From CAYOEZ01 sp964402955 (GTDB taxonomy: Bacteria; Chloroflexota; DTOL01; DAOUCN01), in the NCBI GenBank assembly GCA_964402955.1, contig CAYOEZ010000256.1, positions 1 to 6,235 on the forward strand: 6,235 nucleotides of DNA. Reading direction: 5' to 3'. The first letter of the stretch is position 1; every line of letters starts with the position of its first letter. Both the position numbers and the translations under genes were made by a program. Shown here one piece after another: positions 5,136 to 6,235 of the stretch. The notes below the pieces were generated by a model, which was not told the DNA's origin, did no database searches, and saw only the letters and a list, made by a program, of their open reading frames with translations.

Positions 5136-5239
5136 ACGGGGACGCGGATTCACACGGAAGACGCCGCGGATGCCCTCTGATTCTTCTAGCTGCATCTGCG
5201 TCGATCCGCGTGAGTTTCCGCGAAAATCCGCGTCCCCGT
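5136..5239. repeat. Inverted repeat of GACGCGGAT-type units
   Basis: The ends are a perfect 15-bp inverted pair (5136-5150 and 5225-5239), beginning right after the stop codon of the P-loop gene. The interior contains further degenerate units of the CGCGGAT/ATCCGCG kind (around 5164-5171, 5203-5210 and 5216-5222), giving an imperfect fold-back of about 104 bases. There is no T-tract. It is unlike the other repeat families here and looks like a dispersed palindromic element. Confidence 0.82.
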
Positions 5240-5264
5240 CAGCCCATCGGCAGTAGCGATGCGA

Positions 5265-5294
5265 TAGACAAGCAGGCACAGACCGTGGTATAAT
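5265..5294 (+). promoter_or_regulatory. Sigma-70 promoter for the zinc-ribbon gene
   Basis: TAGACA (5265-5270) is five of six to the -35 consensus. After an 18-base spacer comes a perfect TATAAT (5289-5294), preceded by TG at 5286-5287 as an extended -10. Transcription should start near 5301, giving a leader of about 48 bases to the ATG at 5349. The gene is therefore its own transcription unit. Confidence 0.82.
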
Positions 5295-5306
5295 GGCCTC
5301 GTTCCT

Positions 5307-5330
5307 CTTGCCGTCACACTTGCCGTCACA
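5307..5330 (+). repeat. Tandem 12-base direct repeat in the leader
   Basis: CTTGCCGTCACA occurs twice in immediate succession (5307-5318 and 5319-5330), between the predicted start of transcription and the AGGAG ribosome site (5331-5335). It could be a simple duplication or a pair of binding sites for a regulator. Confidence 0.8.
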
Positions 5331-5348
5331 AGGAGATCAAGCGACACG

Positions 5349-5831
5349 ATGTTCACCATTCCGCCGATCGTGATCACCATTCTCGAAGGAACACTCATCG
5401 TCCTGGGCGCGTACTTCGTCCTCTTCTGGTTCGGGATTATTGCCTGGACCTTTCAGGATATTCGCCGCCGTAGCAGCGATTGGCTGCTACGGATCATCTA
5501 CGTCCTGCTCGTGACCGTCTTCCACGTGGCCGGCTTGGTCATCTACCTGGTCTTGCGTCCTCAAGAGACCATCGCCTCCGTCTATGGCCGCACCCTCGAG
5601 GAAGAGGCGCTCATGCAGGGCATGGACGAGAAAGCAGTGTGCCCCAAGTGCCACAAGGCAGCTCAGTCCGACTTCGCAGTCTGCCCCCATTGCGGCGAAC
5701 AACTGAAACAGCAATGTACGTCGTGTGGCCGCCTGCTCAACCTGAGCTGGAATCTGTGCCCTACCTGCGCCACGGCCGTGCAGATCGAGGCCGCCGCAAC
5801 GGATGAAGAGGCGGACCTGGCGACCAGCTAG
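5349..5831 (+). CDS. Two-helix membrane protein with a C-terminal double zinc ribbon
   Basis: The specific function is unknown. The 160-residue product has two hydrophobic helices (about 7-33 and 47-69) separated by a short positively charged loop (RRRSSDW), in a layout reminiscent of PLDc_N-type membrane modules (WTFQDI...YLVLRPQE). A linker (70-97) leads to a double zinc ribbon with four CxxC knuckles: C98/C101, C112/C115, C123/C126 and C137/C140. An acidic tail ends the protein. The cysteine domain would be cytosolic if both termini are inside, as a two-helix hairpin with a basic loop leaves unsettled. The start is ATG with AGGAG 13 bases upstream, a rather long spacing. It has its own promoter and a terminator. 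Confidence 0.85.
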   Translation: MFTIPPIVITILEGTLIVLGAYFVLFWFGIIAWTFQDIRRRSSDWLLRIIYVLLVTVFHVAGLVIYLVLRPQETIASVYGRTLEEEALMQGMDEKAVCPKCHKAAQSDFAVCPHCGEQLKQQCTSCGRLLNLSWNLCPTCATAVQIEAAATDEEADLATS

Positions 5832-5838
5832 ACGCAAA

Positions 5839-5871
5839 AAACGTCCGGCGTCAACGAGACGCCGGACGTTT
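5839..5871. terminator. Bidirectional intrinsic terminator
   Basis: A perfect 14-bp stem (5839-5852 with 5858-5871) closes a five-base loop, eight bases after the zinc-ribbon gene's stop codon. On the + strand it is followed by a short, broken T-tract (TTTGCCTTT). On the - strand it runs into six T's (the A-run at 5836-5841), so it should stop the tRNA transcript more strongly. It serves convergent units. Confidence 0.9.
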
Positions 5872-5887
5872 GCCTTTCATCGTCATC

Positions 5888-5963
5888 TGGTGTCGCCCAG
5901 AGGACTCGAACCTCTAACCTGTTGGATGTAAGCCAACTGCTCTGCCGATTGAGCTAGGGCGAC
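5888..5963 (-). tRNA. trnV: tRNA-Val (TAC)
   Basis: Read on the - strand, the acceptor GTCGCCC (5963-5957) pairs with GGGCGAC (5898-5892), followed by discriminator A and an encoded CCA (5890-5888). The anticodon arm is GTTGG, loop CTTACAT, CCAAC, giving anticodon TAC for the Val codon GUA. The T arm AGAGG, TTCGAGT, CCTCT is canonical. It lies downstream of tRNA-Leu in the same orientation with no promoter of its own that I can see, so it is probably co-transcribed. Confidence 0.93.
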
Positions 5964-5992
5964 ATGCCGGGAGACAGACGTGAGATCGGCAA

Positions 5993-6020
5993 GGCGATTG
6001 GGATAGCGCACCCAATCGCC
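5993..6020. repeat. 10-bp hairpin between the two tRNA genes
   Basis: GGCGATTGGG (5993-6002) and CCCAATCGCC (6011-6020) form a perfect stem with an 8-base loop in the spacer between tRNA-Leu and tRNA-Val. In the tRNA direction (-) the stem is followed by only two T's, so it is a weak terminator at best. It may be a processing or folding spacer. Confidence 0.75.
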
Positions 6021-6036
6021 CTTTCTCTACGTTGTA

Positions 6037-6119
6037 TGGTGCGGAAGGGGGGACTCGAACCCCCACCCTCTCGGACATGCACCTCAAGCATGCGCGTATG
6101 CCAATTCCGCCACTTCCGC
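6037..6119 (-). tRNA. trnL: tRNA-Leu (GAG)
   Basis: Read on the - strand, the acceptor GCGGAAG (6119-6113) pairs with CTTCCGC (6047-6041); discriminator A and an encoded CCA follow (to 6037). The anticodon stem CATGC/GCATG encloses TTGAGGT, giving anticodon GAG for the Leu codons CUC and CUU. A long class II variable arm (TGTCCGAGAGGGT region) supports Leu. The T arm GGGGG, TTCGAGT, CCCCC is intact. Confidence 0.94.
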
Positions 6120-6130
6120 ACGACATCGCC

Positions 6131-6159
6131 ATTATACGATTTTTAGCACGGCTTGTCAA
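6131..6159 (-). promoter_or_regulatory. Consensus sigma-70 promoter of the tRNA-Leu/Val unit
   Basis: On the - strand, TTGACA (6159-6154) and TATAAT (6136-6131) are both perfect and separated by exactly 17 bases. Transcription should begin near 6124, only about five bases before the tRNA-Leu 5' end, so RNase P would remove a very short leader. This is a strong stable-RNA promoter. Confidence 0.94.
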
Positions 6160-6210
6160 TAGGAACGCGCCCCATGAAAGCAGGGCTTGTGCAAAGTCGC
6201 CCGTCTGTGC

Positions 6211-6235
6211 GTAGGGGCAGGTCTCAGACCCATAT
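6211..6235. repeat. Partial GTAGGGGCAGGTC-type repeat at the window edge
   Basis: The sequence GTAGGGGCAGGTCTCAGACC resembles the start of the units at 1163-1338 and the 1806-1824 hairpin (shared GGCAGGTC core) and holds the small palindrome GGTCT-C-AGACC (6220-6230). The unit is cut by the window end, so its full form cannot be judged. Confidence 0.6.

Noticed and set aside
5964..6146. Small open frames over the tRNA genes on both strands
   Set aside because: They overlap two well-formed tRNAs, their promoter and the spacer hairpin, and have no protein-like features.

Overview
The window is a core ribosomal-protein and transcription locus from a moderately GC-rich bacterium, most likely a member of the Chloroflexota. 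That assignment is an inference. It rests on protein flavour, on the dispersed palindromic GGCAGGT...ACCTGCC repeats between genes (a style I associate with Chloroflexota genomes), and on rplL not being followed by rpoB. No database search was possible.

Layout, left to right on the + strand: the 3' end of tRNA-Trp(CCA); secE (TTG start); nusG; rplK (L11); rplA (L1); rplJ (L10, TTG start); rplL (L7/L12); a stand-alone SpoIIE/RsbX-like PPM phosphatase; a small P-loop NTPase of unknown function; and a two-helix membrane protein ending in a double zinc ribbon. A hairpin terminator separates this last gene from two genes on the - strand, tRNA-Val(TAC) and tRNA-Leu(GAG), which run from one near-perfect sigma-70 promoter at 6131-6159.

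The first half is the conserved tRNA-Trp-secE-nusG-rplKAJL block: a translocase subunit, a transcription elongation factor, and the L11/L1/L10/L12 proteins of the ribosome's L1 stalk and factor-binding stalk. Two classical autoregulatory devices are visible. A candidate L1-binding hairpin abuts the rplA Shine-Dalgarno. A structured rplJ leader ends in a strong intrinsic terminator (L10 leader/attenuator).

The second half is accessory. Where rpoB would often follow, there is a long palindrome made of CTGAACC-like units and then signalling and unknown genes.

The intergenic spaces are unusually rich in structure. At least five unrelated inverted-repeat families sit in them: 402-476, 518-544, 1163-1338 (with relatives at 1806-1824 and 6211-6235), 3891-3978 and 5136-5239. 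No gene-free stretch exceeds 300 bases. I found no convincing new multi-gene system. The most interesting items are the repeat families, the leader RNAs and the phosphatase/P-loop/zinc-ribbon neighbourhood.
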